The notes under the pieces: model-generated
What the model saw: the letters and a program-made list of their open reading frames with translations, nothing else
The model's database searches: none
Told to the model about the DNA's origin: nothing
Assembly (NCBI GenBank): GCA_018648645.1
Contig: JABGQS010000017.1
Span: forward strand, 1-50,835
Source of the DNA: Clostridia bacterium
Lineage (GTDB): Bacteria; Bacillota; Clostridia; Christensenellales; SZUA-584
DNA: 50,835 nt
Direction: 5' to 3'
Shown here: positions 8,569-16,972 of the stretch, piece after piece
Position numbering within the stretch: position 1 is the stretch's first letter
Layout: every line of letters starts with the position of its first letter
Translations under genes and position numbers: made by a program

Positions 8569-11466
8569 CTATCCCAAAAACTCTTTTTGTATCAGCCCTT
8601 GCATCTCGTCAATCTCCTTGAACGATTCGCGCAGCAATATCTCTTCCATGTTCCCAAGCTGCGTTGGATCAACAAAGTTGTCAAGCTTTTCGTTGCGTTC
8701 AATCGCCAATACTTGGTTCCACAATCTCAGCCGCACCAAAGTCTCATACGCCGTAATAATGTCGCGGTGCTTGCTGTCAAGTATTATCCCCAGGCTCTTT
8801 ATAGCGTCAAGCTGCAGTAGCGTGTTCGATTCGCGTATAGCGTTTTTCAGCGTGTACAGCCGCGCAAATGTTATAATCGCCATCGCCGGCGTCTTCACGT
8901 CAATTCCGGGATTGTTTTTGCCGCCCGAAGTCATGATGTTACCAAACAGCCGCAGTGGCGTCCTGAATATCAGCGCGTTTTGTGCAATCTGCGATATAAA
9001 GAACGGCGCATCCTTAATCTCTTTAAAAATATGGTTTCGCAGCTCCGCCGCAAGCTCAGTATCCCCCGACACCGGCCGGAAGTCAAACAATATGCTAAAC
9101 TCAATCACGTTCTGTGGCGTGCTGTTGTGTATCCACTTGCTAAAATACGACTTCCAAACAGGCAGCGGCTTGCACCACTCGGGGTTGCTCGCAATCTTGC
9201 CGCCCTCGCATTTTTCGTACCCGACAAGCTCAAGGTCGTCACACACAATTGTTGCAAGCTTGATGAAGTACTCCTGCAAAGTGTCCTCGTCCTGCCGCCC
9301 TGTCGGTTGATAAACGAGCGCGTTGTCCTGATCGCTAAACAGCGTTTGCGACTGCCGCCCGTGGCTGCCCAGCGCCAAGAAAGCGAAAGCCGTCGGCGGC
9401 TCGCCAACCTCTTTGATGGCAAGCTCAATAATTTTTTGCGTTATCAAATCGGATATGGTCGATATCATATACGCAACCGCTATCGACGACGTTCCGTTTT
9501 CCAGAAGCGACACAACCAACCCGCGCGTCTTTTTGCCAAGCGTCACAACCTCGCTCACATGATGCGCATCTCTAATCGAATCAGCTAAGTCACTGGCTAT
9601 GCTGCTCGGCAGATGCAGCAAGCGGTTCAGTGCCACATGCGTGCCCGTGTGCTCCGCGATGTCAACAGAGCGCCGCACCAATATCATAGACCCCGAATTC
9701 GGGTCGTTCATTTCATTCTTTATTGTCAGCTTACAGCTTATCAAATTGCCGTTGCACCGTTTGATAAACCCGCTCACAACGTTCGGCACAAAAGCCTGTC
9801 CGGCATTTTCAAGTATTTCCCTCCACTCCTCGTTTCCTTCAATATCGGGGAATATGTCGTCCAAATCCAATAGCTCAATCATATTGGACGCGCACCCAAG
9901 CAACTCATACATAACGGTGTTTGCATACCGCAATCGTCCGTCATACACATACAATGCACCCTCGGTCGCCGCTTCGCTAAGCGCTTGATACCTCTCGGTA
10001 GACTCCATCAACAGCGTCTGCGCTTCGCCTCGCGAAGTTTCCAGCTTCACACCCTGCCGTATCAAATACAACAGTATCAGCATAACAATCACAACGATGC
10101 CAACTGATATATTCGCAAGATAATTGCGCAGCTCGGCAATCTCTGCCTGCACATCGTGCACATAAAGCCCCGTACCGATTACCCATCCCCACGGTTCAAA
10201 AAGGCGCACAAACGATTCCTTTTGCTCAAGGCGCTCCTCGTCGTCCACCCACTGCCAAACATAGCTGACATACCCTTCGCCTTCTTTAAGCACGATATCC
10301 GCAAACTCGACAAAGATTCTATGGCCTTGCGGATCGGTATAATCCGACACGTCCTGGTCGTTCAAGTCCGTCCTGAACGGATGCATTAATATTCGCGGCG
10401 ACGTGTCCTGCAGCCAAAAATAACCGCTGTTGTCCACTCCATACCGCATCGACGAAATTTGTCTTTTTGCCAACGATTGTGCTTGCTCCAGCGACATCTG
10501 CCCGCTTGCCACTTCCTGCTCCGCTTGGCTAAGCACGCCCCAAGCCGCTTGGCTAAGCTGACGTATGCTTTCGCGCTTTCTGTCCATCAGCGTCTCTTCA
10601 AAGTAAGGCAGTATAAACACGAACAACGCCACCACAAACAGCGCCAGCGACAAAACGGCGGGCAGCAGTATATTTCTGATAAACGCGAACCATTTATTCT
10701 TATTTCGCTTTGGCTTTTTGACCGACTGAGTTTCATCAACCTGAACGGTTTTCGCAGCCACCCTAATCAGCGCGTTTCTAAACGTCTTCCACTGCGCAAC
10801 GCTGATGCTCTTGCCCACTTCATTGCCGTTTGGTTTGTGAAAGTCGGTACCCGCAGACACAAACAACTTGCCTTTTGCCGCAATCTGCAAAAGAGTTTTC
10901 TCTTTATCGCGCGTGTTTGGTCCGTACAGCGCCTCTATGCCGTCGAGCCCAAGGTCCGCGAGCTCGCTCACCATCGTTTTTAGCACATGTTCCCTCGGCT
11001 CTGTATGAAATGGATGCGCCATAACAGCAATACCGCCCGCGCGGTGTATAATATCAATAATTTCTGATGATGTGCGAAATATTTTTGGCGTTGGATTACG
11101 CCCCGTCGTGCTGGCGGTTTTCTCATCAAGCAGCTCAACAATCTCGGAGCTCTCCGAATCAAACCCATAGCCCAGCAAATGCAGCACGTGGTGCTTGTGC
11201 ACTGTCGTAATCTCCACGCCCGACACATAACCAATACCATACTTGGTCAACGCACGCCGAAACGCCGGCAATCCTTCGATAGTGTTGTGGTCGACAAGCG
11301 CGGCATACTTGACACCCGCATCAGACAACTCCTTCGCCACCAGCGCGGGTGAGAGCGCTCCGTCGCTAAACGACGAGTGGCAGTGCATATCAACACGTAT
11401 GGTCTTGCTCGATTCGTCTTTTCTACCCTTTTTGTTCAGCGTTTCTTCAATTTGATCAAACTTCAT
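8569..11466 (-). CDS. PHP phosphoesterase - sCache - PAS - DUF294 nucleotidyltransferase-like fusion
   Basis: A 965-residue membrane protein with a rare domain order. A PHP domain (about 22-240) keeps its metal ligands: HCH (28-30), DH (59-60), AHPFH (His151) and GTDFH (Asp208, His210). TM1 lies about 263-288. A single Cache domain of the sCache_2 type covers about 290-445 (DNSGYFWLQD and WGWVIGTGLYV are hallmark strings). TM2 is about 449-472, then a PAS-like domain about 485-605. A DUF294 nucleotidyltransferase-like domain follows with GSHGRQSQTLFSDQDNALVY (700-719), the GlnD-like catalytic signature, and a DUF294_C helical region about 780-950. The start has AGAGGAAG upstream. It probably links an extracellular small-acid signal to phosphoesterase or nucleotidyl transfer chemistry; the target is unknown. 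It heads the group that continues with the CobW-like gene 48 bases downstream. Confidence 0.85.
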   Translation of the reverse strand: MKFDQIEETLNKKGRKDESSKTIRVDMHCHSSFSDGALSPALVAKELSDAGVKYAALVDHNTIEGLPAFRRALTKYGIGYVSGVEITTVHKHHVLHLLGYGFDSESSEIVELLDEKTASTTGRNPTPKIFRTSSEIIDIIHRAGGIAVMAHPFHTEPREHVLKTMVSELADLGLDGIEALYGPNTRDKEKTLLQIAAKGKLFVSAGTDFHKPNGNEVGKSISVAQWKTFRNALIRVAAKTVQVDETQSVKKPKRNKNKWFAFIRNILLPAVLSLALFVVALFVFILPYFEETLMDRKRESIRQLSQAAWGVLSQAEQEVASGQMSLEQAQSLAKRQISSMRYGVDNSGYFWLQDTSPRILMHPFRTDLNDQDVSDYTDPQGHRIFVEFADIVLKEGEGYVSYVWQWVDDEERLEQKESFVRLFEPWGWVIGTGLYVHDVQAEIAELRNYLANISVGIVVIVMLILLYLIRQGVKLETSRGEAQTLLMESTERYQALSEAATEGALYVYDGRLRYANTVMYELLGCASNMIELLDLDDIFPDIEGNEEWREILENAGQAFVPNVVSGFIKRCNGNLISCKLTIKNEMNDPNSGSMILVRRSVDIAEHTGTHVALNRLLHLPSSIASDLADSIRDAHHVSEVVTLGKKTRGLVVSLLENGTSSIAVAYMISTISDLITQKIIELAIKEVGEPPTAFAFLALGSHGRQSQTLFSDQDNALVYQPTGRQDEDTLQEYFIKLATIVCDDLELVGYEKCEGGKIASNPEWCKPLPVWKSYFSKWIHNSTPQNVIEFSILFDFRPVSGDTELAAELRNHIFKEIKDAPFFISQIAQNALIFRTPLRLFGNIMTSGGKNNPGIDVKTPAMAIITFARLYTLKNAIRESNTLLQLDAIKSLGIILDSKHRDIITAYETLVRLRLWNQVLAIERNEKLDNFVDPTQLGNMEEILLRESFKEIDEMQGLIQKEFLG

Positions 11467-11533
11467 ATCGCTTCCTCTGCCAGTATATTTTGAAAAAAGT
11501 TCGGTGTAAATCTACTGTCGCTAATCGCAGACA

Positions 11534-11539
11534 ATTATA
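11534..11539 (-). promoter_or_regulatory. Extended -10 promoter element for the PHP/Cache gene
   Basis: TGGTATAAT on the minus strand is a consensus extended -10, about 68 bases before the start codon. No clear -35 is seen at 16-18 bases, which is tolerable with the TGn extension. Confidence 0.45.
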
Positions 11540-11564
11540 CCATATCAAATGCGTTTTGAATACT

Positions 11565-12914
11565 CTATTGCGCCCCACCTGCCCTGCTTTCTATTTCGTC
11601 AACCAAGTCTGTGTGCGCTTGCAAACCAATCACATCCTGCTGATTTGCCAATACAAAAGTTTCGTCAAACAGTCCGTGCTCAATTTTGAACATCAGTATT
11701 CGCCGCACAGCATCGTCCAGTCTCTCCTGCGATATCTCGCCGCTTTTCACCGCCGCCAGCAGCGCATCAAACGTCTGCGCTAAATTGATTTGGTCAACCA
11801 ACAATATATCCGCCCCCGCCTGCACAGCCATAACGCTCGCCTTTGGCACCGGCGCAAAATTGGCCATACCCAGCATGTGCATCGAATCGGTAATAATCAA
11901 CCCTTCAAACCCAAGCTGCTCCCGCAAAATTTCCGTCAGTACAAGATATGACACCGTCGAAGGTTTCTCATCTTCCATAACATTTGGCAACACAACATGC
12001 GCGCTCATCACGCCATCGCTCCCCGCTTCTATCCCCGCAACGAACGGCAAAAACTCGCCGACTCTCAGCTGCGCCAACGTGCTGTCGCTGTAAGTCATTT
12101 CTGTGTGAGAGTCCTGCAATGTGCCGCCATGCCCCGGAAAGTGCTTCAATACAGTGCCAATCCCGGCGTCGCGCATGCCCTTCACCATAGCTGACACCAT
12201 CTTAGACACGAGTTGCGGGTCATCGCCAAACGACCGGTCGCCGATCACAGTATTTTTGGGATTATTCCAAATATCCGCAACCGGTCCCAAAACAAGATTG
12301 ACGCCAAGCGACATAAGCTCAGTGCCAAGAACCTGCCCTGCCCTGTATGCCAGCTGCGGGTCGCCCGTCTGTCCTATCATAAACATCGAAGGTAAAAGCG
12401 TTGTCTCCATCTCGTTCTTAGTCGCTCGCGAGACACGTCCGCCTTCTTCTGTAACCGTAATAATCAGCGGCAAATCGCTATAGCTGTTCAAATCCTCCAC
12501 CAGCTTTCGCGTTTGCTCTGCGCTTTGAAAGTTAATCTCACCAAAAACAATACCGCCCGGCGCAATTTCTCTCATCAGTGCCACAGCATCCTCGCCCGCA
12601 ACCGCGCTATTGTAATTCGTTACGATCAACTGCCCCACCTTTTGCTCACTCGTCATGCCCCGCAATATCGTTTCCACAGCTTCATCCCGAATCTCTTGCT
12701 CGCTCATTTGTCGCCCAGATGTTGGCGTAGTACATTCGCTTGCTTGCATAGCACTGCTCTGCGGCCCTGCCGAGATCTTTGGCGTGAGTTCCACCTCTGC
12801 CTGCGCCGAATTGTTGTCATTTGTCACGGAAACTTGCGCATCACTATTAGGCGCGCATCCCGCCGCCGCTATCAATAAACACAATATAATCAACAATACT
12901 CTTAACGCAGTCAC
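11565..12914 (-). CDS. Glycoside hydrolase family 3 lipoprotein (beta-N-acetylhexosaminidase, NagZ-like)
   Basis: A 449-residue GH3 enzyme anchored as a lipoprotein: hydrophobic signal then lipobox AAAGC (Cys20) and a 50-residue Ser/Thr/Gln-rich linker. The NagZ-type signature KHFPGHG (257-263) with Asp268 and His270 (DSH) marks the acid/base dyad, and Asp343 in ITDSMHM is the expected nucleophile. Substrate-binding segments such as LGPVADI and IGDRSFG are present. It probably releases N-acetylglucosamine from peptidoglycan or chitin-derived fragments outside the membrane. GGAGGG lies just before the GTG start. It has its own consensus promoter and no obvious operon partner. Confidence 0.92.
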   Translation of the reverse strand: MTALRVLLIILCLLIAAAGCAPNSDAQVSVTNDNNSAQAEVELTPKISAGPQSSAMQASECTTPTSGRQMSEQEIRDEAVETILRGMTSEQKVGQLIVTNYNSAVAGEDAVALMREIAPGGIVFGEINFQSAEQTRKLVEDLNSYSDLPLIITVTEEGGRVSRATKNEMETTLLPSMFMIGQTGDPQLAYRAGQVLGTELMSLGVNLVLGPVADIWNNPKNTVIGDRSFGDDPQLVSKMVSAMVKGMRDAGIGTVLKHFPGHGGTLQDSHTEMTYSDSTLAQLRVGEFLPFVAGIEAGSDGVMSAHVVLPNVMEDEKPSTVSYLVLTEILREQLGFEGLIITDSMHMLGMANFAPVPKASVMAVQAGADILLVDQINLAQTFDALLAAVKSGEISQERLDDAVRRILMFKIEHGLFDETFVLANQQDVIGLQAHTDLVDEIESRAGGAQ

Positions 12915-12954
12915 TTTTCCCTCCGCAATTTAGACAATTTACTATTACTGCAGT

Positions 12955-12983
12955 ATTATACCATTCGTACATGCCGCTTTCAA
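12955..12983 (-). promoter_or_regulatory. Sigma-A-like promoter of the GH3 gene
   Basis: On the minus strand TTGAAA (12978-12983), a 17-base spacer and TATAAT (12955-12960) preceded by TGG. This is close to consensus and lies about 40 bases upstream of the GTG start. Confidence 0.75.
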
Positions 12984-13065
12984 TCATTGCGCGCGATACG
13001 CCCACCCCTTTTCGCGATAATATACGCATTATTAGCACTTGCAACTATGATTTGCACATTAATTG

Positions 13066-13074
13066 TGCTATAAT
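13066..13074 (+). promoter_or_regulatory. Extended -10 promoter of the DUF6512-like gene
   Basis: TGCTATAAT on the plus strand, 37 bases before the start codon. A short inverted repeat GCACA-TTAAT-TGTGC (13054-13068) lies directly upstream and might bind a regulator. Confidence 0.5.
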
Positions 13075-13110
13075 TATTGTTAATATCAAATTAATTTTTA
13101 GGGGTGGCAT

Positions 13111-13752
13111 ATGAAAATCAGACAACTTAGAACCTGGCACATTATAGGTGCCTTTGTAATATTCGCGCTCGCAGCGCTTTGGCATTTTGTATATGCATGG
13201 ATACCAAGCGGGGTAACAGCCGTAATCTTCCCGGTTAACGAGAGCATTTGGGAGCACGCAAAGCTATTCTTCTTCCCATCAATCATATTTTTTATAATCG
13301 AATACATCGCCGTGGGCAAAAAGTTCCGCAACTTCATATTCGCACAGGCGCTGTCCATCTTTTTCATGACGGGAATCACCTTCGGGCTTTTCTACTTGTA
13401 CCGCGACGGTTTCGGCATTGATGAAAACCTGACCATCGACATCATCCTCACGTTTGTTGGCATTTGCCTCGGGCTGTTGATAGGATACAAGATGACTGTC
13501 AGCAAAAAGAAAATCGGAAACAGTGCCATCGGCATTATTCTCGCAATACTGCTTTGCGCCGCTTACGGCGTGCTGACGTTCTTTGTTCCCGAAAAACCAA
13601 TCTTCATGGACAACGCTTCGCAGAAGTACGGCATCGAAGCTTTTGACGCCAACCACTCGCACACCGAAGGCGATGTCCACGATGACGACGAAGCACACTC
13701 CGATGACGAAGACATCGACGACGCCGACCACGTAGAAGACGACGACCACTAG
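13111..13752 (+). CDS. DUF6512-like integral membrane protein with acidic/His tail
   Basis: A 213-residue protein with about six hydrophobic segments: HIIGAFVIFALAALWHFVYA near the N-terminus, then helices around 50-65, 75-95, 110-130 and 143-160. The PVNESIWEHAK segment after helix 1 looks like a conserved family motif of DUF6512 membrane proteins. The last about 35 residues are almost only Asp, Glu and His (HTEGDVHDDDEAHSDDED and on), a cytosolic or external tail that could bind divalent metal. AGGGGTGG precedes the ATG. It is a single-gene unit with its own promoter and terminator, divergent from GH3. Function unknown; a metal-related role is inference from the tail only. Confidence 0.75.
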   Translation: MKIRQLRTWHIIGAFVIFALAALWHFVYAWIPSGVTAVIFPVNESIWEHAKLFFFPSIIFFIIEYIAVGKKFRNFIFAQALSIFFMTGITFGLFYLYRDGFGIDENLTIDIILTFVGICLGLLIGYKMTVSKKKIGNSAIGIILAILLCAAYGVLTFFVPEKPIFMDNASQKYGIEAFDANHSHTEGDVHDDDEAHSDDEDIDDADHVEDDDH

Positions 13753-13770
13753 ACGAGTTTCAGTATAAAC

Positions 13771-13805
13771 AAAGACCCGAGGCAACCGCTTCGGGTCTTT
13801 TTATA
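13771..13805. terminator. Bidirectional rho-independent terminator
   Basis: Perfect 10-base arms AAAGACCCGA and TCGGGTCTTT with a 10-base loop, ending in a T run on the plus strand. It sits 18 bases after the DUF6512-like stop and, read on the other strand, just after the stop of the URO-D-family gene, so it can serve both convergent units. Confidence 0.85.
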
Positions 13806-13825
13806 TATCACTATTTGCTACCCCA

Positions 13826-14878
13826 CTACCGCGCTATCCCCGGCAACCCAAACGCCGCCGTGCTCATCTCGTCGATATTCTCGCCTTTAATGTCCGCCAT
13901 GCAAGTGTGGCTGTTTGCCACCACATATCCCCCACAGTTCTCAAACGCTCTGTAGTTTCGTATAACCTCTTTGCGAATGTCATCGGGGCTGCCGAACGTC
14001 AACAGGTGCTGCGCGTCAATCGCGCCAAAAAACACAATCTTGCCGCCGTAATGCTGCGCCAGCTCCTCGACCACCATTCCTTGCGCGCTCGTTTGTATCA
14101 CCAGCAGCGCGTCCACACCCATGTCAATCAGGTCGGGTATCACTTCACGCACCGCACCGCACGAATGGAACAACACCTTAAACCCCGCGTCCTTCAAATA
14201 TCGTATCGTTTTTTTCAAATACGGCTTGATAAGCTCTCTCCACATGTCGGGGCTAAGCAGCAGTCCTGTCTCTCCGGCAAAATCGTCACCAATCCACGCA
14301 TAGTCGCAATAATCCCGCGCGCCTGCTTCCACATTCTTTTTAAACACACCCACCGAGTAATCCGACTGTATCTGCGCATACGCTTTGAACACCTCGCGTT
14401 CAAGGTGCATTTTTACCATCGCTTCCTGCATGCCAAACGCTTCGCACGCGCCGCTGAAAATCGGCATCCAATACGGCACCAATATAAACGGAAACTCCGG
14501 CCATCTTGCCTTTGCGCCTTCAAAGTCCGCGACAACCGTTTGGCTCGCGTCAGGGCTGAACATTTTAATAACGTCACCGGCGCTGTGCGCATTTGTCAAT
14601 GGGCGCTCCACATCGTCGGTGTACGAACCCGCTTCATCCGCTCCGTCCGCGTCAAACTCATGCTTGTTCATCTTTTCGGGCGATCCGGTATACAGCCACC
14701 TGAAATCCGCGTGCATATGCGTTAGAATCTGCTCGTCATTGCTAAAATCATATTTATTATAGAAATAGCTTCTCAGCGCCGGCCAAACGTTGCTTTCCAT
14801 CAAATCAATCGGCGGTCTGTCCGTCTGCTCAAAACTAAACGTTTTTGTCGTTCTCTGCCTACTGGTCATTTTTTGCAT
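13826..14878 (-). CDS. Uroporphyrinogen decarboxylase-family protein (MtaA/CmuA-like methyltransferase)
   Basis: A 350-residue URO-D-superfamily protein. It begins with the family pattern RQRTTKTFSFEQTDRPPIDL and keeps the zinc-site motif HSCG (His238, Cys240) seen in corrinoid:coenzyme M methyltransferases, plus a later Cys in ANSHTCM (Cys326). These features point to methyl transfer or demethylation with a corrinoid partner rather than haem synthesis. It is the last gene of a four-gene unit with a D-2-hydroxyacid dehydrogenase and two more distant URO-D relatives. No corrinoid-binding protein is encoded in the window, so a partner would have to be elsewhere. Confidence 0.85.
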   Translation of the reverse strand: MQKMTSRQRTTKTFSFEQTDRPPIDLMESNVWPALRSYFYNKYDFSNDEQILTHMHADFRWLYTGSPEKMNKHEFDADGADEAGSYTDDVERPLTNAHSAGDVIKMFSPDASQTVVADFEGAKARWPEFPFILVPYWMPIFSGACEAFGMQEAMVKMHLEREVFKAYAQIQSDYSVGVFKKNVEAGARDYCDYAWIGDDFAGETGLLLSPDMWRELIKPYLKKTIRYLKDAGFKVLFHSCGAVREVIPDLIDMGVDALLVIQTSAQGMVVEELAQHYGGKIVFFGAIDAQHLLTFGSPDDIRKEVIRNYRAFENCGGYVVANSHTCMADIKGENIDEMSTAAFGLPGIAR

Positions 14879-14896
14879 TGCGCACTCCTTAGCTGT

Positions 14897-15856
14897 TCAT
14901 ACATTTACTGCGTTCACCGTCTCGCCGCCTATATGGCTGACCAAATTACTAACCGCCACCGCCATAAGCCGCTCTCTGCTTTCCTTCGGCGCCCATGCTA
15001 TGTGGGGCGTAATCACAATATTTTTCGCGCCCAATAGCGCATTATCCATGCCAATCGGTTCTGTTGACACAACGTCGCAAGCAGCTCCCGCAACCTTGCC
15101 GCTGTTAAGCGCATCGCGCAAGTCCTCCTCCACAATCAAGCCGCCGCGCGAAGTGTTGATAATCATCACGCCATCCTTCATCATCGCAATCGTCTTTGCG
15201 TTAATCATACCCTCCGTGCTCGAAAACAACGGACAGTGCAGGCTTATGACGTCACTCTTTTTCAGCAAATCAACAAGCCGCGTATAGCGCAAATTGCTGC
15301 TTTGCAGCTCCGTGTGCTTGTATTCATCATATGCGAGTATATTCATGCCGAACGCCTGAGCAATCTTTGCCGTCGCCTGCCCTATTTTCCCAAGACCAAC
15401 GATACCCATAGTTTTGCCCGACAGCTCGACAAGCGGCGTATTCCAATAGCAAAAATCTATCGATTTGCTCCAGTCGCCCGCTTTCACAGTTTGCTCGTGC
15501 TCCCCTACGTGATGACACAGCTCCAGCAGCAGCGCAAACACCATCTGTGCAACCGCCGTTGTTCCATAAGTCGGCACATTGCATACAGGTATACCCTTAA
15601 CTTGCGCGTGTTCAACATCCACCACGTTATACCCGGTTGCTAGCACGCCTATCCACTCTATGGCAGGGCAAGCGTCCAGCACTTCCTTCGATATTACGGT
15701 TTTGTTGGTATAAACGATGCTGGCGTCACCAATGCGCTCGATAGTTTTTTCCGCAGGCGTTCGCTCATACACCGTCAAGTCACCCAGCTTCTCCAAACCC
15801 TCCCAAGACAAATCTCCCGGGTTCAATGTATATCCATCCAGTACAACAATTTTCAT
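14897..15856 (-). CDS. D-2-hydroxyacid dehydrogenase (NAD-dependent)
   Basis: A 319-residue protein of the D-isomer-specific 2-hydroxyacid dehydrogenase family. The Rossmann motif is GIVGLGKIGQ (about 153-162). The expected catalytic residues appear as Arg in INTSRGGLI, Glu in VSTEPI and His in ITPHIAWAP. The length is typical of glycerate or phosphoglycerate-type enzymes without a regulatory domain. It reduces a 2-keto acid (glyoxylate or hydroxypyruvate are usual for this group) to the D-hydroxy acid. It lies between URO-D-family genes, 18 bases from the next one, which suggests a shared pathway of unknown substrate. Confidence 0.92.
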   Translation of the reverse strand: MKIVVLDGYTLNPGDLSWEGLEKLGDLTVYERTPAEKTIERIGDASIVYTNKTVISKEVLDACPAIEWIGVLATGYNVVDVEHAQVKGIPVCNVPTYGTTAVAQMVFALLLELCHHVGEHEQTVKAGDWSKSIDFCYWNTPLVELSGKTMGIVGLGKIGQATAKIAQAFGMNILAYDEYKHTELQSSNLRYTRLVDLLKKSDVISLHCPLFSSTEGMINAKTIAMMKDGVMIINTSRGGLIVEEDLRDALNSGKVAGAACDVVSTEPIGMDNALLGAKNIVITPHIAWAPKESRERLMAVAVSNLVSHIGGETVNAVNV

Positions 15857-15877
15857 GCTAATACCTCCAATAATTTT

Positions 15878-16948
15878 CTATTTAATATCAAGCGGGTTCC
15901 AATCCTCGGGCAGCCAATAGAGCATCATCAACCCTTGCGGTTTTAATGCGTCCAGCATTGTTTGCACCTCGTCCCGGCTAAGCTCGCCGTTAATCAGCAC
16001 ACACTTGTCAGCGTCCTGCACCGTTTTGCACGCCTGCATCACCTTGTCCAAGCTCCATTCCGGCACAGCTTCTCTGTCAAGGTTAATTTGCACACATCCA
16101 AGCTCCTTTATTTTAACCAAACTTTCGATAACGTGCAAGCCCGTATAGTGCGTGTGTATCAATGAATACTCGAACTCGGCGACAATTTGCGCATCAAACT
16201 CAAGCAGCAAATCCTCGTACATGTCCCTGCTAAAAAGATTGGACGCGTCCACTTGATAGCTAAGCAGCTCGCCCGGCGCATACACGCCCCAAGAAATCAC
16301 GTTACCGCCCCGCCACAAACCGCGCTTCTGTATGTCGCTTTTTGCCGTTTCAATATATAACTCAGTGAATTTGCTCGCAAGCTGCTTAATCATGTCGGGA
16401 TAATCGTAAACCGCCAAACACAGCACGTCCTCTTTAAAATACGCCGCCAACATATCCACAATCCCGCGCAAATGAAACTGCGATGCCGCGATTTTCCCGT
16501 CAGCGTGCCCTACAATCGCGTCCGTGCACTCCTGCAGATACTTATACCAATCCGACTTCATTGCCCTCTCAACACTGAATTTCTCTGCCGCCTGCGCAAT
16601 ATCGCCATACTCTGCGCCAAGCGCGCTGCAGCTTACCCCAGAAGCACATATCGGACACCCGATTATCCCGCTCATCCAAGCCTGCGGATAAAGCGGCATC
16701 ACACAATCGATTCGGTTTCCATAATGCAAGTCAGGTATCGGTTTTCTGAGTCCCAAAAACTTTGCTGTGTTGATTTCGCTCGGCACAATTTGCTGCACAT
16801 CAACAATATCGCCGCCCTTTAGCGGATACGGCTTTGTGCGCCACCGCACAAACGGCACCTGCTGCAAAACAGCCTGCTCGTTGCTTCGCTCCCAAAATGC
16901 GCAATGCTTCTCAATCACGGCTTCAATGCTATGTGCTTTCTCCTGCAT
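15878..16948 (-). CDS. Divergent URO-D-superfamily protein
   Basis: A 356-residue protein that I place in the uroporphyrinogen decarboxylase superfamily by its overall layout: C-terminal barrel strands with LIHTHYTGLHVIESL (His265, His267) where methyltransferases have HxCG, then KELGCVQINLD and DKCVLINGELS. The zinc-type Cys is replaced, so the chemistry may differ. An N-terminal Cys cluster (CPICASGVSC, about 98-107) is unusual. A TTG at 16960 is possible, but the ATG at 16948 is preferred. It lies 12-25 bases after the next URO-D-like gene. The function is unknown beyond probable barrel enzyme. Confidence 0.65.
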   Translation of the reverse strand: MQEKAHSIEAVIEKHCAFWERSNEQAVLQQVPFVRWRTKPYPLKGGDIVDVQQIVPSEINTAKFLGLRKPIPDLHYGNRIDCVMPLYPQAWMSGIIGCPICASGVSCSALGAEYGDIAQAAEKFSVERAMKSDWYKYLQECTDAIVGHADGKIAASQFHLRGIVDMLAAYFKEDVLCLAVYDYPDMIKQLASKFTELYIETAKSDIQKRGLWRGGNVISWGVYAPGELLSYQVDASNLFSRDMYEDLLLEFDAQIVAEFEYSLIHTHYTGLHVIESLVKIKELGCVQINLDREAVPEWSLDKVMQACKTVQDADKCVLINGELSRDEVQTMLDALKPQGLMMLYWLPEDWNPLDIK

Positions 16949-16972
16949 ACCTGCCCCCAATATAGTAAATGC

